A DNA stretch of 5,921 bases from a bacterium (lineage in GTDB: Bacteria; Chloroflexota; Dormibacteria; UBA8260; Bog-877). Both the position numbers and the translations under genes were made by a program. This document shows positions 5,554 to 5,921 of the stretch, one piece after another. The stretch is taken from the NCBI GenBank assembly GCA_021817025.1, contig JAKAWF010000233.1, positions 1 through 5,921 on the forward strand, in the 5' to 3' direction. The notes beneath the pieces are model-generated. The model saw only the letters and a list, made by a program, of their open reading frames with translations, did not search any database and was not told where the DNA came from. Position 1 is the stretch's first letter; the number at the start of each line of letters is the position of its first letter.

Positions 5554-5921
5554 CGGCGTCCGCGGCCCAATCCAGGAACGTGGCGGCGCCGCAGGCCGCC
5601 TCGGCCCCCTCCATGAAGTCCTCCGCCTTGTAGCCGAATACCTCAACCGTCATCGCGCAAGGCATGAGCCGAACCCCACTGGCGACGGCTGCCTCCAGCA
5701 GATCGTCGATCGTCGCCACCCCGTGGGCCTTGAACATCGACTTCATCACCGAGGTCCCCAGGGATGTCATCCCCGGGATCGCCCCCAACAGGTTGGGTAC
5801 CGGCATGGGCATCGCGGGGTTGCCCAGGGGCGCCACCTGGAGCTTGGTCTGCTTCTGCTTGTGGATGATGTTGAGCCCGTAGAAGGTGAAGAAGATGGCG
5901 GAGTCCCAGCCCAGGGCGGCG
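5534..5921 (-). CDS. dsrE2: DsrE2-type DsrE/DsrF/DrsH-like sulfur-carrier protein, 5' end outside the window
   Basis: The C-terminal 128 residues are present. The frame is open to the window edge, so about 30 residues are probably missing from a family length near 160. Visible family features: the strand segment SAIFFTFYGLNIIHK (about 7-21 of the fragment), a variable Met/Pro/Gly-rich loop, MTSLGTSVMKSMFK, then the conserved block SGVRLMPCAMTVEVFGYKAE with the presumed sulfur-carrying cysteine at fragment residue 88, a second Cys at 110, and the ending ADVSLLI. DsrE2 proteins are found with rhodanese and TusA in sulfur oxidisers and are thought to move protein-bound persulfide sulfur in the cytoplasm. 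An internal GTG at 5836 would give 100 aa, but the conserved strand upstream of it shows this is not the start. Its stop lies within arsR, so both are probably co-transcribed. DsrE2 versus another DsrE-superfamily member rests on the motif pattern only. Confidence 0.85.
   Translation of the reverse strand, partial: AALGWDSAIFFTFYGLNIIHKQKQTKLQVAPLGNPAMPMPVPNLLGAIPGMTSLGTSVMKSMFKAHGVATIDDLLEAAVASGVRLMPCAMTVEVFGYKAEDFMEGAEAACGAATFLDWAADADVSLLI

Noticed and set aside
1..5921. Mobile elements, CRISPR arrays, tRNA or rRNA genes
   Set aside because: No transposase motifs, regularly spaced repeats, or tRNA/rRNA-like sequences were seen on either strand.

Overview
The window is a GC-rich (roughly two-thirds G+C by eye) stretch of a bacterial or possibly archaeal chromosome. 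Every supportable gene lies on the minus strand, so transcription runs from the right end (5921) to the left end (1). The gene content is that of dissimilatory sulfur metabolism. In transcription order it holds: a DsrE2-type sulfur-carrier protein (5' end outside the window), a small ArsR-family repressor, a soluble GAF-domain histidine kinase, a NarL/LuxR-type response regulator, a calcineurin-like metallophosphoesterase, ATP sulfurylase (sat), the APS reductase beta subunit (aprB) and the first 91 codons of the alpha subunit (aprA).

Right half (about 3025-5921), sulfur trafficking and regulation. dsrE2 overlaps the arsR start by 20 bp. A 223-bp stretch with non-coding-like composition follows arsR, and then the kinase and regulator genes share a GTGA stop/start overlap. 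The response regulator reading frame runs about 50 codons past its normal end, through a run of eight C. That extension does not look like coding sequence, and one extra C would place a stop immediately after the run.

Middle (2739-3024), a 286-bp gene-free gap. It carries several short perfect or near-perfect palindromes and is the most likely place for a promoter/operator for the downstream genes. I see no convincing -35/-10 pair and no intrinsic terminator.

Left half (1-2738), the catalytic operon. Phosphoesterase, sat, aprB and aprA are locked together by ATGA, 2-bp and TGATG junctions, which predicts one transcript with translational coupling. AprBA and Sat interconvert sulfite, APS and sulfate. 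The DsrE2 gene upstream, a family typical of rhd-tusA-dsrE2 clusters of sulfur oxidisers, leads me to infer the oxidative direction (sulfite to APS to sulfate plus ATP). Sequence alone does not exclude sulfate reduction.

Organism: a high-GC sulfur-metabolising prokaryote. The soluble GAF kinase/NarL regulator pair and the Sat N-terminus would fit a Firmicutes-like, Actinobacteria-like or Chloroflexota-like lineage, but I cannot place it. The least expected elements are the phosphoesterase translationally coupled to sat, and the two regulatory systems (ArsR and a two-component pair) placed directly between dsrE2 and sat-aprBA.
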